A stretch of 64,000 nt of DNA from Leptospirales bacterium (lineage in GTDB: Bacteria; Spirochaetota; Leptospiria; Leptospirales; Leptonemataceae): positions 62,001 through 126,000 of the forward strand of contig JAIBBN010000006.1 of assembly GCA_019694655.1 (NCBI GenBank), in the 5' to 3' direction. The notes beneath the pieces are model-generated. The model was not told the origin of the DNA, made no database searches, and saw nothing but the letters and a program-made list of their open reading frames with translations. Shown here piece after piece: positions 24,418-32,939 of this stretch. Positions within the stretch are counted from its first letter, which is position 1, and every line of letters starts with the position of its first letter. The position numbers were made by a program, and so were the translations under genes.

Positions 24418-27400
24418 TGAGAGGCGAACAGGTGTATTCCGCAAATTCTCAACGTTTCCTTCAATTGCTGCTGGCGATTGCCTTTGCCGGCGGCGCCAGC
24501 GCTTGCGCCATTCTGCAGCCAGTTCCCGAACGGGTCTCCAGCGCACGGGAGAGCCAAACGACGGTGCAAATTCAGGACCCGGTGCGCTACCGGCAAGCCC
24601 TCGATCTTGTGAATCAGGGCAATCGTAGCTTTGTACGTCAGGATTTTGGCGCGGCCTTGCAATTTGCAGAGCAGTCGCTGGCGAAACACGAAAACTATCA
24701 GGCTTATTACCTGCGCGGGATAGCTTATCAGCGTCTGGGCAAGTTGGACGAATCTCTGGCGGCGCTTCGCGAAGCGGAACGATTGGCCGGCGGAGATGAG
24801 CAAGTGCTGCTGACCCTGGCAACGGTGCTGATTGCGCGCGGCGAAACGGAGCAGGCGCAACAGCGCTACCTGCGCTTGATGGAGCTTTATCCGCAAGAGC
24901 CCCTTTATCCTTATCGCGCTGGCGTCACCTACAAAAATATGCGTCAGTACGAGAGGGCCTACGAGTTCCTGCTGAAGGCGGATCAGCCAAACTTTCAGTT
25001 CAGAGATCAACTGTATCTGCAGCTGGGCGACGTCTGTCTGGAGTTGAAGCGTTACGACGAATCCCGTCAGTTCTTTCAGAAGGCGGCTCAGGCCAATCCG
25101 CAACTGGCCGATGCCGCGCGCGGCGGACAGGCCACGCAAACGGCGCAACTGCTGGAGCAGGGCAACCGCGCCCTTGCGGCTCGAAACTATGAAGAGGCCC
25201 TCAGCAGCTACCGCGCCGCACGCGAACAGGCCCCGGACCAGGCGGCGCCCTATTTGCTGAGCGGAACTGCGTTGCTGGCTCTGGAGCGACCACAGGAAGC
25301 AACCGCCGATCTTTTGAAGGCGCTGGAATTGAATCCGCGCGATGCGAAGACCTACTCTTTGCTTGGCGCCGCGTATCAGAAGCAGCGTCGCTACAGGGAG
25401 GCGCTGGAGACTCTGGAGCGCGGCATTCAGGTGGCGCCGGACAGCGCAGATCTCTTCAACAAGATTGGTCTGGTCCGCCGCGATCGCGAAGAAACGCGCG
25501 CCGCGATTGACTCCTTCAATCGCGCCCTGCAGGTGCAGTCGGACTATCAGCCGGCGCGGATCAATCTAGCTTTCACATTGCTGGACGACCATCGTTACTC
25601 CGATGCGCGCCGCGAGTTCGAGGCGGCGCTGCGTCAGGACCCAAACAATGAAGAGCTCAAGCGCGGGCTTGGCCTGATTGATGTATATACCATTCTCGAT
25701 CGCGGCAATCGACATTTCCAGGACAATCGTCTGCCTGAGGCGCTGAATGAATACCGGCGCGCGCGGCAACTGCGCGCCGACCTGCCCATCGTACACAATG
25801 CCATCGGCCAGGCTGAGTTGGCGCGCCGTGATGGGCGCGCCGCCGAAAGCAGCTACCGTGAATCGCTTAAGCTGGATGCCAACGGCGTGGCGGCCTTGCA
25901 AGGGCTGGCGCGCGCCCTGGCTCTGCAGCGGCGCACCCGGGAGTCAAACGAAATCATCGCTCGACTTGGCGCACTGACCCGAAACGACGCCGGCGCCGCG
26001 CTGGCCATTGGTCGCATTCGCGAGGACCAGAATGATCTGGCCGGCGCCGAACGTCACTACCAGGAATTCCTGCGGCGCAATCCGGACGCAATCCCCGTGC
26101 AGCGTCGTCTTGGATTGGTCTACTACCGTCAGGCGCTTGCCGCCAACGATCGTGAGCAGTATCCAGCAGCCTTGCGGTTGTTCGAAAAAGCGCAGGCGGC
26201 CAATCCGGAGATCCCGCAGCTGCCCGCAGCGCTGGCTACTGTACGTGAAAATATCCGTTATGCTGCCCTGCTGCCGCGCCTGAAGAGCGCCGAGGCCCTG
26301 TTCAATCGCGGGGAATTCGAGCGCGCCCTGCCAATCTACCAGGAGGTATATCGCGATCTGAAACGGCCGCTAATTGCTGTAAAGATTTCGCAGTGCTATA
26401 TCGCCATGGGACAGGAGCAGCGCGCCTTCCAATCGCTGGAGCAGGCCGAAGCCGAAAATGGCGCCGGAAATGTCGCTGTGGAAATTTCCGAAGCGATCTA
26501 CAACTTCGCTTTGCGCCGCGATGAGATGGATCGGGCGGAGCGAGGCTTCGGAGAGATCGTTGAGCGTCATCCAGATGCCTACTACTCGTGGTATAAATTG
26601 GGAGTGATCCATCTTCATCGGCGGCAATTCAGCGATGCCATCGCCGACTTCGACCGGTCGATAACTTTCAAGCCCGATTTCGCGCCGGCCTACATTGCAC
26701 GAGGCGTCGCTCGCTACGAGGGCGGCGATCATGATCGTGCCAGACAGGAATTCGAAGAGGCGATTCAACGCGATTCGGAAGCAGTGCTGGCTTCGTTCAA
26801 CCTCGGCGTCTACTTCTACAATGCGAGCATGATCGATCGTGCTGAGAAAATCTTCCGCGATCTGGTGCAGGATTTCCCGGAGTTTCCTGACGCGCGCTAC
26901 CAGCTGTCTTTTATTCTATTTCAGCGCGGCGAATTGCCGGGCGCTGAAAGTGAATTGCGCGCCGCGCTGGAACGCAAGGATGACGATCGATATCGCTGGG
27001 CTCTGGCGCAGGTGCTGGACAAACGCTTTCAGCAGAGCCGTAATCCCGGCGATGGCGAGGCTGCACGCAGCGCCTACGAAGACGTTATCCGCCGCTTCCC
27101 CGGCTCGCGCTTTGCTGGCGAAGCCAGGCAACGCATCATGACCTTGCGGCCAGGCGAGCGCATTGTCCAGGCCTATGCAGCCGATGCCAGCGGTCGAATC
27201 GTAGGCCTGCTGCGCGGCGCGCTGATAGTCTGGCGCGACCGGCAGATCCTTGCTCTTGATGCAGCCTCGCGGCGACAGCTCTGGGTGCTGCGGCTTGATG
27301 AAAAACCGCGCGCAGTGGGCGCCGACCAGACCCTGGTTGTACTTGGCGTCGGACAAATCGCGCTCTACGATTTGAGCGATGGCAGCCTGTTGAATAGCTT

Positions 27401-28082
27401 CGCAACGCCGCGCGAGTCGGAACAGCTTTACGCCAGCGGCAACCGTATTGCTGTGCTGGCGTCCCCGGCCCGCAGGACGGCGCCCAGCGCTCTGAAGGTC
27501 TACGATAGCCGCGGCGAGCTGCTTGGCGCCGGCCTTCTACCCGCCGGCGCACGACTGGCCGCCGTTTCGGGTCATATATTGCGTGTTGAGCGCAAGGGAG
27601 CGCGCGCTGTGGTCGCCCGCTTGAAATTTGTAAGCGGCCTGATTCAGGATGATGCGATTGTGGAGGCTCCCTTTGAACGGCTGCGTGCGGCGCCGTTGGT
27701 CAGCTCACAGGGCGAGATGCTGGTGCTGTCCAATGCCGGAGAACAGTCGATCGCAATCAATGTCAGGGAAATGGCAATGACGGCCACAATTGCTCTGCCA
27801 GTCGGAGTCGAGCAGGCCCGACTGCAACGGGGCGAACCTGCGCGCTGGATCGTAGTTCAAGGGCAAGACATTCGTGTGCACGGCGATGGCGGGCGAGAGC
27901 TGCGACGGGTGCGCTTGCCGACGCCTCCCGCCTCTGCTGCGGCGGTCGAACTGCAGGGCGCTGAGTCGGTCATTTACGTTGGACGCGACGGAGCGCTCCG
28001 AAGCATTGGCTCCAATGGACAGGAAGAGTGGAAGACGGCCTTGCCTGAAGAGCGCGCCGCCGCCTACACCCTGTACTACTGA
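24414..28082 (+). CDS. Giant TPR lipoprotein with C-terminal beta-propeller
   Basis: A 1,222-residue exported protein. The signal sequence ends GGASAC (possible acylated Cys at residue 31; the lipobox is loose but acceptable for spirochaetes). Residues about 50-905 consist of tandem tetratricopeptide repeats, with typical units such as ALQFAEQSLAKHENYQAYYL and ATADLLKALELNPRDAKTY. From about residue 915 the sequence changes to beta-rich repeats (GALIVWRDRQILALDAASRR, IALYDLSDGSLLNSF) that look like a PQQ/WD-type beta-propeller. This layout suggests a scaffold holding an envelope complex together. It is coupled to the upstream PEGA lipoprotein (ATGA) and followed closely by the HAMP-only protein. 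Confidence 0.85.
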   Translation: MMRGEQVYSANSQRFLQLLLAIAFAGGASACAILQPVPERVSSARESQTTVQIQDPVRYRQALDLVNQGNRSFVRQDFGAALQFAEQSLAKHENYQAYYLRGIAYQRLGKLDESLAALREAERLAGGDEQVLLTLATVLIARGETEQAQQRYLRLMELYPQEPLYPYRAGVTYKNMRQYERAYEFLLKADQPNFQFRDQLYLQLGDVCLELKRYDESRQFFQKAAQANPQLADAARGGQATQTAQLLEQGNRALAARNYEEALSSYRAAREQAPDQAAPYLLSGTALLALERPQEATADLLKALELNPRDAKTYSLLGAAYQKQRRYREALETLERGIQVAPDSADLFNKIGLVRRDREETRAAIDSFNRALQVQSDYQPARINLAFTLLDDHRYSDARREFEAALRQDPNNEELKRGLGLIDVYTILDRGNRHFQDNRLPEALNEYRRARQLRADLPIVHNAIGQAELARRDGRAAESSYRESLKLDANGVAALQGLARALALQRRTRESNEIIARLGALTRNDAGAALAIGRIREDQNDLAGAERHYQEFLRRNPDAIPVQRRLGLVYYRQALAANDREQYPAALRLFEKAQAANPEIPQLPAALATVRENIRYAALLPRLKSAEALFNRGEFERALPIYQEVYRDLKRPLIAVKISQCYIAMGQEQRAFQSLEQAEAENGAGNVAVEISEAIYNFALRRDEMDRAERGFGEIVERHPDAYYSWYKLGVIHLHRRQFSDAIADFDRSITFKPDFAPAYIARGVARYEGGDHDRARQEFEEAIQRDSEAVLASFNLGVYFYNASMIDRAEKIFRDLVQDFPEFPDARYQLSFILFQRGELPGAESELRAALERKDDDRYRWALAQVLDKRFQQSRNPGDGEAARSAYEDVIRRFPGSRFAGEARQRIMTLRPGERIVQAYAADASGRIVGLLRGALIVWRDRQILALDAASRRQLWVLRLDEKPRAVGADQTLVVLGVGQIALYDLSDGSLLNSFATPRESEQLYASGNRIAVLASPARRTAPSALKVYDSRGELLGAGLLPAGARLAAVSGHILRVERKGARAVVARLKFVSGLIQDDAIVEAPFERLRAAPLVSSQGEMLVLSNAGEQSIAINVREMAMTATIALPVGVEQARLQRGEPARWIVVQGQDIRVHGDGGRELRRVRLPTPPASAAAVELQGAESVIYVGRDGALRSIGSNGQEEWKTALPEERAAAYTLYY

Positions 28083-28123
28083 GGCCGGCCCGGGAAGTAC
28101 GGGCCGCCTGCGGAGGGCAAGCC

Positions 28124-28642
28124 TTGGATCATAATGCTCCGATCGCCGCACGCTGGCGCTACTACGTAGATCGCCCCTTCCAGAATCATATGCTACTGCG
28201 CTTTGCGCTGGTAGTTGCGATGGTGGTTGCCATTGCCCTGCTCGGACTCTGGCTGGTGCATGAAAACTCAGCAGTCCTTCTGCCGGAAGGGGAGGGCGCC
28301 CTCTTTGCTCTGAATGAAGAAGCGGCGGCTGATGGCAGCCCGCAGATGTGCGTGCTGCCTGGCGGCGAGGAACTGCCGGCCATTCGTCCCGGTCGCAGTT
28401 ACAACGCATTTCAACTCTACTGGCGACCGATGGCTGCTGTCAGCGTGGCAACGTTGATTGCCGTGCTGGCTTTTGCTTTCTTCTATTCGCACAGCGTCGC
28501 CGGCCCCATGATCAGCATCAAAAGATCGCTGCGCCGTATCATCGATAGCGGGGAAGCGGAACCCATTCGGATACGCAAGGGCGACAAGTTTCAAGAGCTT
28601 GTTGAATTGCTGAATGAGCTGATCGAAAAGCGGGTCAAATAG
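28124..28642 (+). CDS. Two-TM HAMP-only membrane protein
   Basis: A 172-residue inner-membrane protein: cytoplasmic N-terminus, TM1 (about residues 24-46), a periplasmic loop of about 55 residues with one Cys (MCVLPGG), TM2 (about 102-124) and a HAMP-type helix pair (SVAGPMISIKRSLRRIIDSG, then FQELVELLNELIEK). It stops right after the HAMP helices, with no kinase, methyl-accepting or cyclase output domain. The start is a TTG at 28124, set by CGGAGGG seven bases upstream; a later ATG is out of frame. The gene lies 41 bases after the TPR gene and one base before the HEAT-like lipoprotein gene. Confidence 0.8.
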   Translation: MDHNAPIAARWRYYVDRPFQNHMLLRFALVVAMVVAIALLGLWLVHENSAVLLPEGEGALFALNEEAAADGSPQMCVLPGGEELPAIRPGRSYNAFQLYWRPMAAVSVATLIAVLAFAFFYSHSVAGPMISIKRSLRRIIDSGEAEPIRIRKGDKFQELVELLNELIEKRVK

Positions 28643-28643
28643 G

Positions 28644-29180
28644 ATGATGCAATTTGCATCGCGATCGATCGCTCTATTCTTGCTGGCTGCTGTTCTGTTT
28701 GCGGTTGCTTGCCGAAAACAATCCGCGCAACTCCCGGCCGAGGAGATGCAGCGTCGCATGGAGCTGATTGACCAATGGCAAAGCAGTCTGAAATCTGGCG
28801 ATGCCTCAGCTGGTCGAGCGGCCGCTTTGCTTGGCGGTTGCCTGCGCGATCTCCAGGCGCCGCAGCTTCAGCGCCTGGCATGTGTTCAAGGTCTGGGAAA
28901 TGCGGAATCGCTGTCGCCTGACTCGCCGCTGCGCCGTGCGGCAGCCGCCGAACTCAATCAGTCGATTATACTCGAGCTATCCCTTCGTCGTGATGAGCGC
29001 AACGCCTACGTAGCGCGCGCCGTCGCTCAGAATCTGGGACGCCTGGCGGATCGGCGCAGCTTCGCGCCGCTCTTGCGTTTGATGCGCTCGTCTTACCCGA
29101 CGATGGTCCGGCGCGCTGCGCAGCGAGCGATCAATGAAATTGACTGGCAGCCGCCTCAAGTTTCGCCGGCAAATCCGTGA
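28644..29180 (+). CDS. Small HEAT-repeat-like lipoprotein
   Basis: A 178-residue lipoprotein with signal RSIALFLLAAVLFAVAC (Cys at residue 23). The mature part is helical; residues about 115-165 read like HEAT/armadillo repeats (YVARAVAQNLGRLADRRSFA, then LLRLMRSSYPTMVRRAAQRA). It closes the envelope cluster and begins one base after the HAMP gene. Its end overlaps the convergent NAD kinase gene by 25 bases. HEAT-repeat lipoproteins usually act as adaptors; the partner here is probably another member of the cluster. Confidence 0.75.
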   Translation: MMQFASRSIALFLLAAVLFAVACRKQSAQLPAEEMQRRMELIDQWQSSLKSGDASAGRAAALLGGCLRDLQAPQLQRLACVQGLGNAESLSPDSPLRRAAAAELNQSIILELSLRRDERNAYVARAVAQNLGRLADRRSFAPLLRLMRSSYPTMVRRAAQRAINEIDWQPPQVSPANP

Positions 29181-30061
29181 ATGACGCGCAAGTTTCGTTC
29201 GCTCACTCGAAAACGAGCAATTGCTCCAGGCGGAAAATCAAAGGTGCGGTCTGGTTCGGCATCGACCGTAATTTCGCCGTCCATCTCTGATACGACCAGC
29301 AGCGTTTCGCCGGCGGCAATCGTCGCATCCTGGTAGCGTCGCGGACGCTTCGAGTTTTCGCCCGCCTCGCGCGCTAGCGCTCGAAAGTAAGGCGCATCCT
29401 TGGGGAAGACGGAATCCTGTTTTCCGGGCCGACAGTTCCGGTACCATCCAGTGGAGCCTGCGCCGGTGGCCAGAAGCAGACCGGAACATTTCTGTTCTTC
29501 GAGTTCGTCCCCTTCGCGCGCAATCCAGTAACGACTGATGTAGTCGTGGAAGCGGCTGCGTGCGCTGATTTCCGAGGTGCAGGGTCCGGCCTGGATGCGT
29601 CGGCCTTCCGGGTACTCAATCTCGCATTCAATGCGCGTCCAGTATTCGCAAAGCAAATCCTGGGGGCTACGGTAACGGCTCGCACACTCCATCAGTCGTT
29701 CTGGCGTGAAGTACAACAATGCTCCGGTGGAGGAGGAGGGATCGCTGTTGCAGCCGAGAATCGGCTTGCCTCCGGCAAACTGGGAAACGTAGACAAAGTG
29801 ATTGTCGCCGCCAAAGGCTGCCAGGAAGTCGATGCTATCCTCCGAAAGATAGGGCAGCGCCTCGCGATACTGGAAACGAGCCTGCGGCATTGCTTGCCGG
29901 AGCGCCGCCAGATTTTGCAGCTGCCGCAGATGAGCGCCGTAGATGCGATCAAAGCCGCGATTCTGTCGTTCGTAAATGCTTCGCGCTGTTTGCTCCGAGC
30001 CGTAGCGGAGCAGATCTCGCTCCCACTTGGTGCGCTTGATTACAACCAGAACTCGTTCCAT
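29156..30061 (-). CDS. ATP-NAD kinase family protein
   Basis: A 301-residue protein of the NAD kinase superfamily, which makes NADP from NAD. Visible motifs are FLAAFGGDNHFVYVSQF (the GGDG motif altered to GGDN), the NAD-binding GCNSDPSSSTGALL, LLLATGAGSTGWYRN and a C-terminal VVSEMDGEITVDAE strand. The order resembles the NADK2-like branch more than the classical bacterial NadK. The Gly-to-Asn change in the phosphate-binding loop deserves note but the catalytic Asp is retained. The gene abuts menG with no intergenic base, so they form an operon. Confidence 0.82.
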   Translation of the reverse strand: MERVLVVIKRTKWERDLLRYGSEQTARSIYERQNRGFDRIYGAHLRQLQNLAALRQAMPQARFQYREALPYLSEDSIDFLAAFGGDNHFVYVSQFAGGKPILGCNSDPSSSTGALLYFTPERLMECASRYRSPQDLLCEYWTRIECEIEYPEGRRIQAGPCTSEISARSRFHDYISRYWIAREGDELEEQKCSGLLLATGAGSTGWYRNCRPGKQDSVFPKDAPYFRALAREAGENSKRPRRYQDATIAAGETLLVVSEMDGEITVDAEPDRTFDFPPGAIARFRVSERNLRVIHGFAGET

Positions 30062-30832
30062 TCAAGACGGTCCAGGCACAGTGGCGCCATGAATCACTGC
30101 CGCGCCAAAAAGCTGATTCCAGAAACGAACCTCAACGAAACCCACGCGTTGCAGTAACTCGCTGAGCTGGCTCTGGCTGAGGTAGACCTGCGCCGATGCC
30201 GGCAGGTATTCGTACATTTCGGTGCGTTTGCCTTCCAGCAGGTGGCCAACGCGCGGCACAATTTTCTCAAAGTAGAAGCCGTGTAGGAAGCCGATTGGGC
30301 CGCGCGGCGTCTTGCCCACATCGAGAATAATCAGACGTCCGCCGGGTCGCAATACGCGTCGGCATTCGCGCAGGCAGCGCTCCCGCTCCAGTATGTTGCG
30401 CAATCCAAAGCCGATGGTGACAGCGTCAAAAGTTCCGTCGGCAAAGCGCGATAGATCGCTGGCGTCGCCTTGCTGCACAAGGACCGGCGCTGCGGCTGGC
30501 GGAAGACTGGCAAGGCGCGCTTCGAGGACGGCGAGCATTCCTGCGCTGAAATCGAGCGCACTTACCTGTCCGCGCCGTCCCAGCTGGCGGGCCAGTAGCA
30601 GGCTGAGGTCCCCGCTGCCGGCGCACAAGTCCAGCGCACGCATGCCGGGCTGCAGGCGGCATAGAGCGACAGTACGCCGCTTCCAGAGGCGATGGAGGCC
30701 AAAGGTAGTCAGGTCATTGAAGCGGTCATAGCTTCGGGCGATGGCGTCGAAATTTCGACGAACGTATTCGGCGCGCTCCGCAAGATCGGGGAGTTCATAG
30801 GAGCGTTGCGAGGAGGAGGGTAGGCCTTGCAT
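30062..30832 (-). CDS. menG: Demethylmenaquinone methyltransferase (UbiE/MenG)
   Basis: A 256-residue class I SAM-dependent methyltransferase. UbiE-family features are the N-terminal VRRNFDAIARSYDRFNDLTT, motif I ALDLCAGSGDLSLLLA, DASDLSRFADGTFDAVTIGF, GLRNILERERCLRECRRVLR and PGGRLIILDVGK. It carries out the last C-methylation in menaquinone synthesis. Given mqnD in this window and no sign of ubiquinone genes, the menaquinone role is the likely one. It is divergent from the large unknown gene at 30960 across 127 bases. Confidence 0.93.
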   Translation of the reverse strand: MQGLPSSSQRSYELPDLAERAEYVRRNFDAIARSYDRFNDLTTFGLHRLWKRRTVALCRLQPGMRALDLCAGSGDLSLLLARQLGRRGQVSALDFSAGMLAVLEARLASLPPAAAPVLVQQGDASDLSRFADGTFDAVTIGFGLRNILERERCLRECRRVLRPGGRLIILDVGKTPRGPIGFLHGFYFEKIVPRVGHLLEGKRTEMYEYLPASAQVYLSQSQLSELLQRVGFVEVRFWNQLFGAAVIHGATVPGPS

Positions 30833-30959
30833 TAGAACTGCTTGTCAGGCCGGGGGAATCATTGAAGCTGTCCCGGCCGGCTTTGCTCTTCTTCTTGCAC
30901 CCGCCCGGCGCGGTAGGCGCAGAATCGGGGCATCTGTCCCTGGCACGACATCCCGGACA

Positions 30960-32915
30960 ATGGCGGCCGACAACCAAAATGCTGCGCTCGATCTGGAAGG
31001 CGCCATACGCGTGATGTCCGCCCGTCCGGCGGAGGAGCAGGTTCAGGCTCTCGAATCGCGCGGCGACTTCAAGTTCAGGGGTATTATCAAGGTCTTTGAC
31101 CTGATTCGTGACTGGAGCAACTCCTTCACACAGCGCGGAATTCTGCCTTCCTTCGATCAGCTGGCCAGAGACACGGAGCTGCCGGAGGAGAAGATTCGCC
31201 TCTACCTGCTGGAGCTGCTGGGTCGCGGCTCCTCCAGCGATCGTTACATAGTCTATTTCCCCGCGTTGCAATTTATCGCCGGCGCTGGAGCGCGGATCAC
31301 TTCGATGACCGTCTTCTGTCGGCCGGCCGCGTCTGATGGCGAAACCGCGCGTCGCTATCTGACCATGTACAACAACAAGAACCTGCAGGCGCTGGAAAAG
31401 TGGATTGGCGCACGTACGGCGCAAGACCCGGCTCGAATTCGAGAACAGATGACCAAGGCCATTCAGGCTGGCAAGGTGCGCGAGACCCAGGCGCGCGGCG
31501 AAATTGTAAGACTGTTCTATACTGATTTCGATGATAACCCGGAGCGCAGAAAGGTCGCCTATATGCTCTACGCGCGACCGGTCATTCAAAAGTTGATCGA
31601 GGAGCGAAAGCTTCTCTATTTGCAGACGGAACTGCCGGGAGGACGCAAGATCAATGGCGTTTACTTTCACAACGCACGCGATCTTGAGGAGCGATTCAAG
31701 GCGCTGGCAGAATACTATACGAAACGCATCGATCGGGCGGAGAGCAGCGAGGCGCCGGAACCGGATGCCGTGATGCAACGCCTGCGCGCTTTTAGCGCAC
31801 AGTATGCGAGTCTCGCGGAAGCCGACCAGCAGGTGTATGATGATCTTTTTTTAATTACTCCTGCGATTACGCGAAGTCGCAAAGAGCACAGCGAGCAGGT
31901 GCGACGACAGACCCTCGAACAGGCGCTGGACCAGCTGGCCAAGATCCCGCGTGTCGCCGATGCCACCGCCTTTCGCAACGTCGATTCAGAGACTATGGCT
32001 CAGTTGCGCAATGTCAATGGCGTGCTGTATGCCGAGTATCCCTATCGCGGTCGTATAACTGATTTTTTCTTACACAAGAATATGATCAACGAGGCGGTGA
32101 AGACGGCGCGCGATGCTTTTGACCAGCGTAACGATGATGCGCAGGTCTTTATTCTTTCGGCAATGGGCCTGGAGCGCTTTTTGGATAAGGACCAGTACAA
32201 GGCTTTCCTTGATCTGGAACAGCGAGTGCTTTTCGAGCAGCTGCCGTTGATTGTCCGGCTCTGGCGCATGCTCACCGGTCGTGGAAAGCTGGCGCAAAGA
32301 GAAATAGTCCAGACCAAGCAGAAGGCGGCGGCCGAGCAGCAGCGCGAACTGCTGCGATTGCGAGAGGAAGAAGCGCGGCAAACGCGCAAGAAACTGATCA
32401 GCGAGAGAATGAGCGGCGAGGAAGGCAGTCAGGCTGCAAAATCTTCGGCTACGGAGCGCGGCGACAGCGAAGCCGGCGGCCGCGGCGTTGAAGCTCCGGA
32501 GCCGCAAAGTGAAGAAGAGAAGTATGAGCAGGTACAGGAAGAGCAACGGGCGCGCGATATCCTGAAAAAGATCGTCGATACGCTGGACGCGGCCTGGGAT
32601 CAGAAGCTGCTGCCAAATCGGGAATACGTACTGCAATATGTCAAAGAACTGGATGAGGACAGTCTGATTCTATTCTTGAAAAAGTACGGTCGCAAAGAGG
32701 TGCTCTCCTTCCGGATTCGCAATGATAAGCCGGAGTATGTTTGGCCGATTTTGATCTCGCGCCGCTATCTGCGCCGTTCTGGCAAGAAACTGCTGGCTCG
32801 CGTGCAGGAGGAAGCGGACGCTCAGCGCAAGGCGTCGATGCCCAATCAGGAAAAATTTGACGTGGCCAGTTCGATTGAAGATTTTCTGGGACGCGTTTTG
32901 CCGAAATTAAACTGA
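30960..32915 (+). CDS. Large cytoplasmic protein of unknown function (related to the 667-residue protein at 42.3 kb)
   Basis: A 651-residue soluble protein with no signal peptide. The N-terminal region includes a winged-helix-like segment (ILPSFDQLARDTELPEEKIR, then LYLLELLGRG). Near residue 427 it has LPLIVRLWRMLTGRGKLAQR, then a charged coiled coil rich in Gln/Glu/Arg (about 440-480), a low-complexity linker, and a C-terminal domain from about 534 (ILKKIVDTLDAAWDQKLLPN, then LILFLKKYGRKEV). The same layout appears in the protein at 42348-44351, so the two are probably distant paralogues. No catalytic motif is recognised. The gene ends 24 bases before pyruvate kinase. Confidence 0.75.
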   Translation: MAADNQNAALDLEGAIRVMSARPAEEQVQALESRGDFKFRGIIKVFDLIRDWSNSFTQRGILPSFDQLARDTELPEEKIRLYLLELLGRGSSSDRYIVYFPALQFIAGAGARITSMTVFCRPAASDGETARRYLTMYNNKNLQALEKWIGARTAQDPARIREQMTKAIQAGKVRETQARGEIVRLFYTDFDDNPERRKVAYMLYARPVIQKLIEERKLLYLQTELPGGRKINGVYFHNARDLEERFKALAEYYTKRIDRAESSEAPEPDAVMQRLRAFSAQYASLAEADQQVYDDLFLITPAITRSRKEHSEQVRRQTLEQALDQLAKIPRVADATAFRNVDSETMAQLRNVNGVLYAEYPYRGRITDFFLHKNMINEAVKTARDAFDQRNDDAQVFILSAMGLERFLDKDQYKAFLDLEQRVLFEQLPLIVRLWRMLTGRGKLAQREIVQTKQKAAAEQQRELLRLREEEARQTRKKLISERMSGEEGSQAAKSSATERGDSEAGGRGVEAPEPQSEEEKYEQVQEEQRARDILKKIVDTLDAAWDQKLLPNREYVLQYVKELDEDSLILFLKKYGRKEVLSFRIRNDKPEYVWPILISRRYLRRSGKKLLARVQEEADAQRKASMPNQEKFDVASSIEDFLGRVLPKLN

Positions 32916-32939
32916 GGGTCCGGTCGAGCCGGGCATCCT

